Shown: positions 27,911-40,457, numbered from the stretch's first letter. The stretch: DNA of 64,000 bases from Pseudomonas vancouverensis (GCF_004348895.1 NZ_RRZK01000029.1:62001-126000), one strand, 5' to 3'. A program made the numbers and translations. Notes: a model not told the origin generated them from the letters alone.

Positions 27911-28002
27911 TCCGCCAAGCGACGTCCTGTCGCATTCTCCAGCCTTTAAGGCTCATTGGCGGTAGACCAAAAAGGCCTTTTTCTGTAAGCTACAGCTTTA
28001 GT

Positions 28003-28125
28003 GTGTCCACTAAAAGCGCGCAGAATAATTCAGTGAAGAAGCGGGGTGACGTGTCCATACGTCACTCCGCTTTTTTACAACCTGCGATCGCCCTTTCAGG
28101 CTTTATTTACGGGAGGTCTTCTTGA
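28003..28125 (+). other. Putative carA leader frame overlapping the attenuator
   Basis: A frame that is open from a GTG at 28003 through the terminator hairpin to a TGA at 28123-28125, which overlaps the TTG start of carA (TTGA). If translated it would give 40 residues. Ribosomes crossing it would disrupt the hairpin at 28041-28070. No strong ribosome binding site is seen at the GTG, so this is a hypothesis. Confidence 0.3.
28041..28076 (+). terminator. Terminator/attenuator in the carA leader
   Basis: GCGGGGTGACG (28041-28051) pairs with CGTCACTCCGC (28060-28070) with one G/T pair, and six T follow at once. It lies 46 bases before carA and well after the dapB terminator, so it is placed as an attenuator of carAB. 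Confidence 0.75.
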
Positions 28126-29258
28126 CTAAGCCAGCCATACTCGCCCTTGCTGATGGCAGCATTTTTCGCGGCGAAGCCATTGGAGCCGACGGTCAAACCG
28201 TTGGTGAGGTGGTGTTCAACACCGCAATGACCGGCTATCAGGAAATCCTTACCGATCCTTCCTACGCCCAACAGATCGTTACCCTGACTTACCCGCACAT
28301 CGGCAACACCGGCACCACGCCGGAAGATGCCGAGTCCAACCGCGTCTGGTCGGCCGGCCTGGTCATCCGTGACCTGCCACTGGTGGCGAGCAACTGGCGT
28401 AACACCATGTCCCTGTCCGACTACCTGAAGGCCAACAATGTTGTGGCCATCGCCGGTATCGACACCCGCCGCCTGACGCGCATCCTGCGTGAAAAAGGCG
28501 CGCAGAACGGCTGTATCCTCGCCGGTGACAACATTACCGAAGAAGCGGCCATCGCTGCTGCCCAAGGCTTCCCGGGCCTGAAAGGCATGGACCTGGCGAA
28601 AGTCGTCAGCACCACCGAGCAGTACGAGTGGCGTTCGACAGTCTGGGACCTGAAAACCGACAGCCATGCGACCATCGAAGCGTCCGAGCTGCCATACCAC
28701 GTCGTGGCCTACGACTACGGCGTCAAGGTCAACATCCTGCGCATGCTGGTCGAGCGCGGTTGCCGCGTGACCGTGGTGCCGGCGCAAACCCCGGCGGCCG
28801 ATGTGCTGGCGCTGAATCCGGATGGTGTGTTCCTGTCCAACGGTCCTGGTGATCCGGAGCCTTGCGACTACGCGATCCAGGCCATCAAGGAAGTGCTGGA
28901 AACCGAAATTCCTGTGTTCGGCATCTGCCTCGGCCACCAACTGCTGGCCCTGGCTTCCGGCGCCAAGACCCTGAAAATGGGCCACGGCCACCACGGTGCC
29001 AACCACCCGGTGCAGGATCTGGACACGGGTGTGGTGATGATCACCAGCCAGAACCACGGCTTTGCGGTGGACGAGACCACCCTGCCGGCCAACGTGCGTG
29101 CGATCCACAAATCGCTGTTCGACGGCACCCTGCAAGGTATCGAACGTACCGACAAGAGCGCCTTCAGCTTCCAGGGTCACCCTGAAGCCAGCCCTGGCCC
29201 GAACGACGTAGCGCCACTGTTCGATCGCTTCATCAACGAAATGGCCAAGCGACGCTGA
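28122..29258 (+). CDS. carA: Carbamoyl phosphate synthase, small (glutaminase) subunit
   Basis: A 378-residue subunit that hydrolyses glutamine and passes ammonia to CarB for arginine and pyrimidine synthesis. The class I glutamine amidotransferase triad is visible: the cysteine in VFGICLGHQL, and the histidine and glutamate in FQGHPEASPGP. The start is a TTG (28122) with GGGAGG 5 bases before it; no ATG is available near. A terminator hairpin stands just upstream. carB follows after 119 bases. Confidence 0.97.
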   Translation: MTKPAILALADGSIFRGEAIGADGQTVGEVVFNTAMTGYQEILTDPSYAQQIVTLTYPHIGNTGTTPEDAESNRVWSAGLVIRDLPLVASNWRNTMSLSDYLKANNVVAIAGIDTRRLTRILREKGAQNGCILAGDNITEEAAIAAAQGFPGLKGMDLAKVVSTTEQYEWRSTVWDLKTDSHATIEASELPYHVVAYDYGVKVNILRMLVERGCRVTVVPAQTPAADVLALNPDGVFLSNGPGDPEPCDYAIQAIKEVLETEIPVFGICLGHQLLALASGAKTLKMGHGHHGANHPVQDLDTGVVMITSQNHGFAVDETTLPANVRAIHKSLFDGTLQGIERTDKSAFSFQGHPEASPGPNDVAPLFDRFINEMAKRR

Positions 29259-29377
29259 TCGCTCGCCTTGATGTAGCAAGGCTTTGAGGGTGGTCCCGAG
29301 ACCGGCGGCCCCCTCAAGGCTTCAAAGATTGAACAAGACGGCTTGCCGACTGACCTGCGGATTTGAGTGACAAACCC

Positions 29378-32595
<3,218 letters not shown>

Positions 32596-32599
<4 letters not shown>

Positions 32600-33078
32600 G
32601 CATAACGAAGTACCCAATGACCGTTCAGGGCGCTCGCGCCCTGGAAGAAGAACACACTCACCTGACCAAGGTCGTTCGTCCGAAGCTGAGCCAGGACATC
32701 GGTACGGCCCGTGAGTTGGGTGACTTGAAGGAAAACGCCGAATATCACGCTGCTCGCGAGCAGCAGGGTATGGTCGAGGCGCGGATCCGTGACATCGAAG
32801 GCCGCATGCAGAATGCGGTGATCATCGATGTCACGACCATTCCTCACACCGGCAAGGTGATTTTCGGCACCACCGTCGAAATCGCCAACGTCGAAACCGA
32901 TGAAAGCGTGACTTACCAGATCGTTGGTGAAGACGAAGCTGACATCAAGCTCGGCAAGATCTCCGTCGGTTCGCCGATTGCCCGCGCCTTGATCGCCAAG
33001 GAAGAGGGTGATGTCGTTGCCGTTAAAACGCCTGGTGGCGTTATCGAGTACGAGATTGTCGAAGTTCGCCACATCTGA
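32596..33078 (+). CDS. greA: Transcription elongation factor GreA
   Basis: A 160-residue factor that rescues backtracked RNA polymerase by transcript cleavage. The N-terminal coiled coil carries the acidic tip (LGDLKENAEYHAAREQQGMVE), and the C-terminal domain ends with VKTPGGVIEYEIVEV. Its ATG overlaps the carB stop, so it is the third gene of the carAB message. Confidence 0.98.
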
Positions 33079-33106
33079 AGGTCGGCGCCCGCTTCGTGCG
33101 GGTGCC

Positions 33107-33511
33107 ATGCTTTGGCAGCTGGCCCAGATGTTGTGGGTCGGTGGCCTTTGGCTGTTGCACATTGGTCTGCTGCCGGTGTTGGGTCGAATCGGCCTGGCGC
33201 CGCTGCTGATCGATGAAATTACAGGCGTGCTCAATGCGCTGGTGGTGGGATTCGCCACGGCGTGTGTGATTTTTCAGGCTTTGGTGCTGATTAGGGCCGA
33301 AGGCCTTGTCAGTCTATGGCGGGATATTCGCGGGCAACTGCTGGTGATGGCGCTGTGCGCGAGCGCGATGTTTTTCGCTGTGCGTTTCGGCTGGCCCGAG
33401 GCAGTGCGCTGGCAAGTGTTCAGCTATCTGGTGCTGGGTTTCTCCGGACTGGTCCTGGTGTTGCAACCGGTTCCTGGCTGGAGTGGCAGGGTGCGCGAAG
33501 CACACCCTTGA
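33107..33511 (+). CDS. Small integral membrane protein, DUF4149-like
   Basis: A 134-residue protein with about four hydrophobic segments (starting MLWQLAQMLWVGGLWLLHIG), resembling the DUF4149 membrane proteins found beside greA and yhbY in pseudomonads. Function unknown. The ATG at 33107 is used because the longer frame begins inside greA; the ribosome binding site is weak, so translation may depend on greA, which ends 28 bases earlier. Confidence 0.7.
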   Translation: MLWQLAQMLWVGGLWLLHIGLLPVLGRIGLAPLLIDEITGVLNALVVGFATACVIFQALVLIRAEGLVSLWRDIRGQLLVMALCASAMFFAVRFGWPEAVRWQVFSYLVLGFSGLVLVLQPVPGWSGRVREAHP

Positions 33512-33520
33512 CCCGTGTCA

Positions 33521-33829
33521 TCACTTGAAGCGATGGACGTTCGACAGCTGCTTGTTGACGCTGAAGTTCTTGCGGTAGATCAGTGCCATCTTGCCGATGA
33601 CCTGAACCAGATCCGCTTTGCCGACCTTGCAGAGTTCTGCAATGGACGCCAGGCGCGACTCGCGATCGAGAATGTTGAGTTTGATCTTGATCAGCTCGTG
33701 ATCCGCCAGGGCGCGTTCGAGTTCGGCTAACACACCTTCAGTCAACCCGTTGTCTGCCACAATCAGAACTGGTTTCAGATGGTGGCCAATGGATTTGTAC
33801 TGTTTCTTCTGCTCTTGAGTGAGCGGCAT
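33521..33829 (-). CDS. yhbY: Ribosome-associated CRM-domain protein YhbY
   Basis: A 102-residue RNA-binding protein of the CRM/YhbY family. The family sequence LKPVLIVADNGLTEGVL, then HELIKIKLNI and GKADLVQVIGKMALIYRKN covers nearly the whole protein. In E. coli YhbY associates with 50S precursors. It is divergent from rlmE, as in other gammaproteobacteria, with a 9-3-9 palindrome between them. Confidence 0.93.
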   Translation of the reverse strand: MPLTQEQKKQYKSIGHHLKPVLIVADNGLTEGVLAELERALADHELIKIKLNILDRESRLASIAELCKVGKADLVQVIGKMALIYRKNFSVNKQLSNVHRFK

Positions 33830-33854
33830 AATCTGACCCTTTCGTCTGGATTCT

Positions 33855-33875
33855 GTAAAATGGCGGCCATTTTAC
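33855..33875. promoter_or_regulatory. Palindrome between yhbY and rlmE
   Basis: GTAAAATGG-CGG-CCATTTTAC, a perfect 9-3-9 inverted repeat in the 101-base divergent promoter region. It may be an operator or a hairpin in an untranslated leader. Confidence 0.5.
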
Positions 33876-33930
33876 CCGAGGGCTCGTGGATCCGCCCAAT
33901 TAATCACGACCCTAATCAACGAGGTGCCCA

Positions 33931-34560
33931 ATGGCGCGTTCCAAGACAAGCCTTGGTTGGCTGAAAAGACATGTCAACGATCCCTATGTGAAGCAGGCGC
34001 AGAAGGATGGTTACCGCTCGCGTGCGAGTTACAAGCTTCTGGAAGTCCAGGAAAAGTACAAGCTGATCCGTCCGGGCATGAGCGTGGTCGACCTGGGCGC
34101 GGCGCCCGGCGGCTGGTCGCAGGTCGCCAGCCGGCTGATCGGCGGTCAGGGGCGTCTGATTGCCTCCGACATCCTGGAAATGGACAGCATTCCGGACGTG
34201 ACCTTCATTCAGGGTGACTTCACCGAGGACGCAGTGCTCGCGCGGATCCTTGAAGCCGTGGGTAATTCGCAGGTAGACCTTGTGATTTCCGATATGGCCC
34301 CCAATATGAGTGGTACACCCGAAGTGGACATGCCAAAAGCCATGTTTCTTTGTGAGCTCGCGCTTGATCTGGCGGAGCGGATACTCAAGCCGGGTGGTAA
34401 TTTCGTGATCAAGATCTTTCAGGGGGAAGGGTTTGATGTCTACCTGAAGGATGCTCGTCGGAAATTCGACAAGATCCAGATGATCAAGCCGGATTCCTCC
34501 CGTGGCAGTTCCCGCGAGCAATACATGCTGGCTTGGGGCTATCGCGGGCGCAGTGAGTAA
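33931..34560 (+). CDS. rlmE: 23S rRNA 2'-O-ribose U2552 methyltransferase
   Basis: A 209-residue SAM-dependent methyltransferase (FtsJ/RrmJ) that modifies U2552 in the 50S A-loop. The SAM motif VVDLGAAPGGWSQVAS, the catalytic K-D-K-E residues (lysine in RSRASYKL, aspartate in ISDMAPNMSG, lysine in NFVIKIFQGEG) are clear. It precedes ftsH, the usual pair. Confidence 0.97.
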   Translation: MARSKTSLGWLKRHVNDPYVKQAQKDGYRSRASYKLLEVQEKYKLIRPGMSVVDLGAAPGGWSQVASRLIGGQGRLIASDILEMDSIPDVTFIQGDFTEDAVLARILEAVGNSQVDLVISDMAPNMSGTPEVDMPKAMFLCELALDLAERILKPGGNFVIKIFQGEGFDVYLKDARRKFDKIQMIKPDSSRGSSREQYMLAWGYRGRSE

Positions 34561-34756
34561 AAAAACGGATTTTTCGACCGGGGCGATAGGATTTTCGTAT
34601 TTCGCCTTGTGAGAATTAGCGAATATTGTGTAGGAAGTGTTTCACAAAGGGTTACAGACGGCGCCTGCCAGAGTCGTAGGTAATGTAGTAAGTTAGGCCG
34701 GTGAATATCATGCGAAGCGCGCGCCAGTAGCGGAGCTTGCTTCAGAGGGTAGTTAA

Positions 34757-36676
34757 TTGAACGATATGGCAAAGAATTTGATCCTTTGGTTGATCATCGC
34801 GGCTGTCCTCGTGACGGTGATGAACAACTTCTCCAGCCCTAACGAGCCGCAGACCCTCAACTATTCCGACTTCATCCAGCAGGTCAAGGATGGCAAGGTC
34901 GAGCGCGTGGCGGTTGATGGCTACGTGATTACCGGCAAGCGCAACGATGGCGACAGCTTCAAGACCATTCGTCCGGCAATCCAGGACAATGGCCTGATCG
35001 GCGACCTGGTGGACAACCATGTGGTCGTCGAGGGCAAGCAGCCTGAGCAGCAAAGCATCTGGACCCAACTCCTGGTCGCGAGCTTCCCGATCCTGGTGAT
35101 CATCGCAGTGTTCATGTTCTTCATGCGGCAGATGCAGGGCGGGGCAGGCGGCAAGGGCGGGCCGATGAGTTTCGGCAAGAGCAAGGCGCGCCTGCTGTCC
35201 GAAGATCAGGTGAAAACCACCCTGGCTGACGTTGCAGGTTGCGACGAGGCCAAGGAAGAAGTCGGCGAGCTGGTCGAGTTCCTGCGTGATCCGGGCAAGT
35301 TCCAGCGCCTGGGTGGCCGCATTCCTCGTGGTGTACTGATGGTCGGTCCACCGGGTACCGGTAAAACCCTGCTGGCCAAAGCCATCGCTGGCGAAGCCAA
35401 GGTTCCTTTCTTCACCATTTCCGGCTCCGACTTCGTTGAAATGTTTGTTGGTGTCGGTGCCAGCCGTGTTCGCGACATGTTCGAGCAGGCGAAGAAACAC
35501 GCGCCGTGCATCATCTTTATCGACGAAATCGACGCCGTCGGTCGCCATCGTGGCGCCGGCATGGGTGGCGGGCACGACGAGCGTGAGCAGACCCTCAACC
35601 AGTTGCTGGTGGAGATGGACGGTTTCGAAATGAACGACGGCATCATCGTGATCGCCGCCACCAACCGTCCAGACGTACTCGACCCGGCGCTGCTGCGCCC
35701 AGGCCGTTTCGACCGTCAGGTTGTGGTTGGTCTGCCGGACATTCGCGGTCGCGAACAGATTCTCAAGGTGCACATGCGTAAAGTGCCAATGGGCGACGAC
35801 GTTGCTCCGGCGGTTATCGCTCGTGGTACCCCTGGCTTCTCCGGTGCCGACCTGGCCAACCTGGTGAACGAGGCGTCGTTGTTTGCGGCCCGTGCCGGCA
35901 AGCGCATCGTCGAGATGAAAGAGTTCGAATTGGCCAAAGACAAGATCATGATGGGCGCCGAGCGCAAATCCATGGTCATGTCCGAGAAAGAGAAGCAGAA
36001 CACGGCTTATCACGAAGCTGGCCACGCCATTGTCGGTCGCGTCGTGCCTGAGCACGACCCGGTGTACAAGGTATCGATCATTCCGCGCGGTCGTGCGTTG
36101 GGTGTCACCATGTTCCTGCCGGAAGAAGATCGCTACAGCCTGTCCAAGCGCGCGCTGATCAGCCAGATCTGCTCGCTGTACGGCGGCCGTATTGCGGAAG
36201 AGATGACCCTGGGCTTCGATGGTGTGACCACCGGTGCTTCCAACGACATCATGCGCGCCAGCCAGATTGCGCGGAACATGGTGACCAAGTGGGGCTTGTC
36301 GGAGAAGCTCGGTCCGCTGATGTACGCCGAAGAAGAGGGTGAAGTATTCCTCGGTCGCGGTGGTGGTGGTCAGAATGCAAGCTTCTCCGGTGAGACGGCC
36401 AAGCTGATCGACTCCGAAGTGCGCAGCATCATTGATCAGTGCTACGGCACGGCCAAGCAGATCCTCACCGATAACCGCGACAAGCTCGACGCTATGGCTG
36501 ATGCCTTGATGAAGTACGAAACGATCGATGCTGAGCAGATCGACGACATCATGGCCGGTCGTCCACCACGCGAACCTCGCGACTGGTCGGGTGGCACCGG
36601 TACTTCCGGCACTCCGCCGGTGGTGCAGGATGAGCGTCCGGAAACCCCGATCGGCGGTCCTGCTGCTGACGTTTAA
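34757..36676 (+). CDS. ftsH: ATP-dependent zinc metalloprotease FtsH
   Basis: A 639-residue inner-membrane AAA+ protease that degrades membrane proteins, RpoH and LpxC in relatives. Two membrane helices (about 6-22 and 104-123) flank a periplasmic domain. Walker A GPPGTGKT is at 197-204, Walker B IIFIDEIDA near 252-260, and the zinc site HEAGH at 419-423. The start is a TTG at 34757, favoured because AGAGGG lies 7 bases before it; the ATG at 34766 would be 16 bases away. A 196-base gap separates it from rlmE. Confidence 0.98.
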   Translation: MNDMAKNLILWLIIAAVLVTVMNNFSSPNEPQTLNYSDFIQQVKDGKVERVAVDGYVITGKRNDGDSFKTIRPAIQDNGLIGDLVDNHVVVEGKQPEQQSIWTQLLVASFPILVIIAVFMFFMRQMQGGAGGKGGPMSFGKSKARLLSEDQVKTTLADVAGCDEAKEEVGELVEFLRDPGKFQRLGGRIPRGVLMVGPPGTGKTLLAKAIAGEAKVPFFTISGSDFVEMFVGVGASRVRDMFEQAKKHAPCIIFIDEIDAVGRHRGAGMGGGHDEREQTLNQLLVEMDGFEMNDGIIVIAATNRPDVLDPALLRPGRFDRQVVVGLPDIRGREQILKVHMRKVPMGDDVAPAVIARGTPGFSGADLANLVNEASLFAARAGKRIVEMKEFELAKDKIMMGAERKSMVMSEKEKQNTAYHEAGHAIVGRVVPEHDPVYKVSIIPRGRALGVTMFLPEEDRYSLSKRALISQICSLYGGRIAEEMTLGFDGVTTGASNDIMRASQIARNMVTKWGLSEKLGPLMYAEEEGEVFLGRGGGGQNASFSGETAKLIDSEVRSIIDQCYGTAKQILTDNRDKLDAMADALMKYETIDAEQIDDIMAGRPPREPRDWSGGTGTSGTPPVVQDERPETPIGGPAADV

Positions 36677-36684
36677 GGTTTGAA

Positions 36685-37536
36685 ATGACTTTTGTTCAGT
36701 CCTCAACCCGGTTGCCTTGCGGCAACCGGGTTCTTGATTTGGCCCAGACGCATGTCATGGGCATTCTTAATGTCACCCCTGATTCCTTCTCCGATGGTGG
36801 CCAATTCAGCCAGCTTGATGCGGCCATGCGTCACGCCGAAGCCATGGTGGCGGCAGGTGCGACGCTGATCGATGTCGGTGGTGAATCCACGCGTCCTGGC
36901 GCCAGGGCGGTTTCGCCATTGGAAGAGCTGGAGCGGGTTGCGCCGATCGTCGAACGCATCAATCGCGAGCTGGATGTGATCATCTCGGTGGATACCTCGA
37001 CGCCGGCAGTCATGCGCGAAACGGCGCGATTGGGCGCAGGCTTGATCAATGACGTGCGTTCGCTGCGTCGTGATGGCGCCCTGGATGCGGCGGCGGCCAC
37101 CGGGTTGCCGGTGTGCCTGATGCACATGCTCGGTGAACCGGGTGATATGCAGGACAATCCGCAATACCAGGACGTTACGCGGGAAGTGGGCGATTTTCTC
37201 GCCGAGCGCGTGATCCAGTGTGCCCAGGCCGGTATTCCGGCTGATCGAATCATTCTCGATCCGGGTTTTGGCTTCGCCAAAACCTTGCAGCACAATCTAA
37301 GCTTGTTCAAACACATGGAAGCCTTGAGTGCGCTCGGGCGACCTCTATTGGTTGGGGTTTCGCGCAAGAGCATGATTGGCCAGGCATTGAATCGCCCGGT
37401 CGGAGAGCGCCTGTATGGCGGGCTCGCTCTTGCGGCGCTGGCTTCGCACAAGGGGGCGCGGATATTACGTGTCCACGATGTAGCCGAGACGGTCGATGTG
37501 GTGAGGATGATCGCCGCAGTGGAATCAGCCGAATAA
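36685..37536 (+). CDS. folP: Dihydropteroate synthase
   Basis: A 283-residue enzyme of folate synthesis and target of sulfonamides. The signature MGILNVTPDSFSDGG and GGESTRPGA, then DPGFGFAKT and LVGVSRKSM, cover the pterin and p-aminobenzoate sites. It follows ftsH after 8 bases and precedes glmM by 16. Confidence 0.98.
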   Translation: MTFVQSSTRLPCGNRVLDLAQTHVMGILNVTPDSFSDGGQFSQLDAAMRHAEAMVAAGATLIDVGGESTRPGARAVSPLEELERVAPIVERINRELDVIISVDTSTPAVMRETARLGAGLINDVRSLRRDGALDAAAATGLPVCLMHMLGEPGDMQDNPQYQDVTREVGDFLAERVIQCAQAGIPADRIILDPGFGFAKTLQHNLSLFKHMEALSALGRPLLVGVSRKSMIGQALNRPVGERLYGGLALAALASHKGARILRVHDVAETVDVVRMIAAVESAE

Positions 37537-37552
37537 GAATCAAGGAGCATTT

Positions 37553-38890
37553 ATGACTAGAAAATATTTTGGTACCGACGGCATTCGCGGCCGGGTGGGT
37601 CAATACCCGATTACTCCTGATTTCATGCTCAAGCTCGGCTGGGCTGCGGGCATGGCGTTCCGCAAGATGGGCGCTTGCAAGGTCCTGGTGGGCAAGGACA
37701 CCCGGATTTCCGGGTACATGTTTGAGTCGGCACTTGAGGCCGGGCTGACGTCGGCGGGCGCCGATGTCATGCTGCTCGGCCCGATGCCGACGCCGGCCAT
37801 CGCCTATTTGACCCGCACCTTCCATGCCGAGGCCGGCATCGTGATCAGTGCCTCGCACAATCCACACGATGACAACGGCATCAAGTTCTTTTCCGGCAAG
37901 GGCACCAAGCTGCCTGACGAAGTGGAGCTGATGATCGAGGAGCTGCTTGATACGCCCATGACGGTGGTCGAGTCGAGCAAGATCGGCAAGGTTTCGCGAA
38001 TCAACGACGCGTCGGGGCGTTACATCGAGTTCTGCAAGAGCAGCGTGCCGACCGGTACCAGCTTCGCCGGAATGAAGATCGTGATCGACTGTGCCCACGG
38101 TGCTACCTACAAGGTCGCGCCGAGTGTGTTTCGCGAGCTGGGTGCCGATGTCGTGGTGCTTTCTGCGCAACCGAATGGTCTGAACATCAACGAAAATTGC
38201 GGTTCGACCCACATGGGGCCATTGCAGGCCGCGGTAGTGGCCGAAAATGCCGATCTGGGCATTGCATTCGATGGTGACGGTGACCGTGTTCAGATGGTCG
38301 ACCATACGGGTGCGGTGGTGGATGGCGATGAGTTGTTGTTCATCATTGCTCGCGACTTGCACGAACGAGACAAGCTGCAAGGGGGCGTTGTCGGGACCCT
38401 GATGAGTAATCTCGGCCTGGAGCTGGCGTTGGCCGACCTGGGAATTCCTTTCGTGCGTGCCAATGTCGGGGACCGCTATGTGATCGCCGAGTTGCTTGAA
38501 CGCAACTGGGTTGTTGGCGGTGAAAACTCAGGGCATGTCGTGTGCTTCAGTCACACAACCACTGGCGATGCGATCATTGCTGCGCTTCAGGTGCTGATGG
38601 CGCTGAAAACCCGTGACGAAGGCCTGGCGCAGTCCCGGCAGGCGCTGCGCAAGTGCCCGCAAGTGTTGATCAACGTGCGTTTCGGCGGCGGTGCCAACCC
38701 GCTCGAGCATGCCTCGGTCAAGGAAGCCAGCGAGCGCGTTACCCAGGCGATGGCGGGGCGTGGACGGGTGCTGTTACGCAAGTCCGGTACCGAGCCGCTG
38801 GTGCGTGTGATGGTCGAAGGTGAGGATGAAACCCTCGTGCGTGGTTACGCCGAAGAGCTGGCAAAACTGGTTACTGAAGTTTCTGCCTGA
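37553..38890 (+). CDS. glmM: Phosphoglucosamine mutase
   Basis: A 445-residue enzyme that makes glucosamine-1-phosphate for peptidoglycan and LPS. The phosphorylated serine lies in ISASHNPHDDNGIKFF (S101); the metal loop is FDGDGDR; the sugar-binding loop GGENSGHV; the phosphate-binding loop RKSGTEPLVRVM. Located in the conserved folP-glmM-tpiA order. Confidence 0.98.
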   Translation: MTRKYFGTDGIRGRVGQYPITPDFMLKLGWAAGMAFRKMGACKVLVGKDTRISGYMFESALEAGLTSAGADVMLLGPMPTPAIAYLTRTFHAEAGIVISASHNPHDDNGIKFFSGKGTKLPDEVELMIEELLDTPMTVVESSKIGKVSRINDASGRYIEFCKSSVPTGTSFAGMKIVIDCAHGATYKVAPSVFRELGADVVVLSAQPNGLNINENCGSTHMGPLQAAVVAENADLGIAFDGDGDRVQMVDHTGAVVDGDELLFIIARDLHERDKLQGGVVGTLMSNLGLELALADLGIPFVRANVGDRYVIAELLERNWVVGGENSGHVVCFSHTTTGDAIIAALQVLMALKTRDEGLAQSRQALRKCPQVLINVRFGGGANPLEHASVKEASERVTQAMAGRGRVLLRKSGTEPLVRVMVEGEDETLVRGYAEELAKLVTEVSA

Positions 38891-38956
38891 ATTCGGCTTG
38901 CCAGCCATGATTGTGTTGGGTAACATCTGCGCCCACTTTGACCGACGAGGTACAGC

Positions 38957-39712
38957 ATGCGTCGCCCTATGGTAGCTGGTAACTGGAAGATGCACGGTAC
39001 CCGCGCCAGCGTCGCTGAGCTGATCGATGGCCTACGTCATTTGGCCCTGCCAAGCGATGTTGATGTAGCGGTATTCCCGCCTAGCCTGTTCATCAATCAA
39101 GTGATTGATGGTCTGCAAGGCAAGTCGATTTCGGTCGGCGCGCAGAACGCTGCGATGGAATCCATGCAAGGCGCATTGACCGGTGAAATTGCTCCGAGTC
39201 AGTTGGTGGATGCAGGTTGTTCCCTGGTACTTGTCGGGCACTCCGAACGCCGCCAGATTATGGGTGAGCAGGACGCGGTGCTGATTCGCAAGTTCGCGGC
39301 GGCACAGGCAAGTGGTTTGACTCCGGTGTTGTGCGTAGGGGAAACCCTGGAAGAGCGCGAAGCCGGAAAAACCCTTGAGGTTGTCTCGCGTCAGGTGGGC
39401 AGCATCATCGATGAACTGGGTGTTGAAGTGTTTGCAAGGGCGGTAATCGCCTACGAGCCGGTCTGGGCCATTGGCACCGGGCTGACGGCTTCGCCGCAAC
39501 AGGCGCAGGATGTGCACGCAGCCATTCGCGCGCAGTTGGCGGCAAAGAATTCTGAAGTCGCGCAAGGTGTGCGGCTTCTATACGGCGGCAGCGTGAAGGC
39601 GGCCAATGCGGTCGAACTGTTCGGCATGCCGGATATCGATGGGGGCCTCATTGGTGGGGCTTCCCTGAATGCAGATGAGTTCGGTGCGATCATTCGCGCC
39701 GCGGGAAACTGA
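38957..39712 (+). CDS. tpiA: Triosephosphate isomerase
   Basis: A 251-residue TIM barrel that interconverts dihydroxyacetone phosphate and glyceraldehyde-3-phosphate. The catalytic lysine is in GNWKMHG, histidine in VLVGHSERR, and glutamate in AYEPVWAIGTG. secG starts 4 bases after its stop. Confidence 0.98.
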   Translation: MRRPMVAGNWKMHGTRASVAELIDGLRHLALPSDVDVAVFPPSLFINQVIDGLQGKSISVGAQNAAMESMQGALTGEIAPSQLVDAGCSLVLVGHSERRQIMGEQDAVLIRKFAAAQASGLTPVLCVGETLEEREAGKTLEVVSRQVGSIIDELGVEVFARAVIAYEPVWAIGTGLTASPQQAQDVHAAIRAQLAAKNSEVAQGVRLLYGGSVKAANAVELFGMPDIDGGLIGGASLNADEFGAIIRAAGN

Positions 39713-39716
39713 AAAA

Positions 39717-40100
39717 ATGCTGGAAACAGTCGTAGTCGTTTTTCATCTGCTGGGTGCATTGGGCGTAGTAGCTCTGGTTTTGCTGCAGCAGGGTAAGGGT
39801 GCGGACGCTGGCGCGTCTTTCGGAGCAGGTGCTTCAAATACTGTGTTCGGAAGCCAAGGTTCCTCTACCTTTCTTAGTAAGTTTACTGCTATACTTGCCG
39901 CAGGTTTCTTCATAACCAGCTTGGGGTTAGGTTACTTTGCTAAAGAGAAGGCTCACCAGCTGACTCAAGTAGGTCTCCCAAATCCAGCAGTGTTGGAAGT
40001 GCCAAAGCAACAACCGGCTTCTGATGATGTCCCGGTGCTTCAAGAGCAAAAGTCGGCTACTCCAGCGACTGACGTACCTCCAGCTCAAGAGCAGAAGTAA
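39717..40100 (+). CDS. secG: Protein translocase subunit SecG
   Basis: A 127-residue subunit of the SecYEG channel. Two membrane helices (about 3-20 and 52-72) flank the conserved QQGKGADAGASFGAGASNTVFGS loop. The C-terminal tail is Pro/Gln-rich, as in other pseudomonads. The ATG at 39717 is used; a longer frame begins inside tpiA. tRNA-Leu follows by 22 bases and is probably on the same transcript. Confidence 0.95.
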   Translation: MLETVVVVFHLLGALGVVALVLLQQGKGADAGASFGAGASNTVFGSQGSSTFLSKFTAILAAGFFITSLGLGYFAKEKAHQLTQVGLPNPAVLEVPKQQPASDDVPVLQEQKSATPATDVPPAQEQK

Positions 40101-40122
40101 GAAGGGTTTCAAACGTAGTATT

Positions 40123-40208
40123 GCCGAGGTGGTGGAATTGGTAGACACGCAACCTTGAGGTGGTTGTGCCCATAGGGTGTAGGGGTTCGAGTCCCCTTCT
40201 CGGTACCA
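40123..40208 (+). tRNA. tRNA-Leu(GAG)
   Basis: An 86-base class II tRNA: GCCGAGG opens the acceptor stem, the anticodon stem CAACC/GGTTG carries loop TTGAGGT with anticodon GAG, a long variable arm follows, the T-arm contains GTTCGAGTC, and a genomic CCA ends it at 40208. Confidence 0.96.
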
Positions 40209-40260
40209 ATTAGTCAGGAGAGCCCGCTGTTGCGGGCTTTCTTGCAGGTGGAAGGTTACA

Positions 40261-40289
40261 TTGACCCTGTAGGGGATCGGTCGTATACT
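40261..40289 (+). promoter_or_regulatory. Sigma-70 promoter of tRNA-fMet
   Basis: TTGACC (40261-40266) and TATACT (40284-40289) with 17 bases between. A GC-rich discriminator (CCGCCCC) follows, typical of stringently controlled stable RNA promoters. It probably also drives rimP-nusA-infB. Confidence 0.88.
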
Positions 40290-40305
40290 TCCGCCCCAGC
40301 TTTGT

Positions 40306-40382
<77 letters not shown>

Positions 40383-40390
40383 GTTTAAGG

Positions 40391-40412
40391 AGCCCCTTTT
40401 AAGGGGCTTTTT
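40391..40412 (+). terminator. Terminator 1 after tRNA-fMet
   Basis: AGCCCCTT and AAGGGGCT around TT, then TTTTT. Confidence 0.88.
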
Positions 40413-40429
40413 GTTAGCTGGACACTTTC

Positions 40430-40451
40430 AACGCCGCTGTTCGACGGCGTT
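40430..40451 (+). repeat. Hairpin between the two terminators before rimP
   Basis: AACGCCG and CGGCGTT form a 7-bp stem; no T-run follows. Confidence 0.6.
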
Positions 40452-40457
40452 TCAAGG

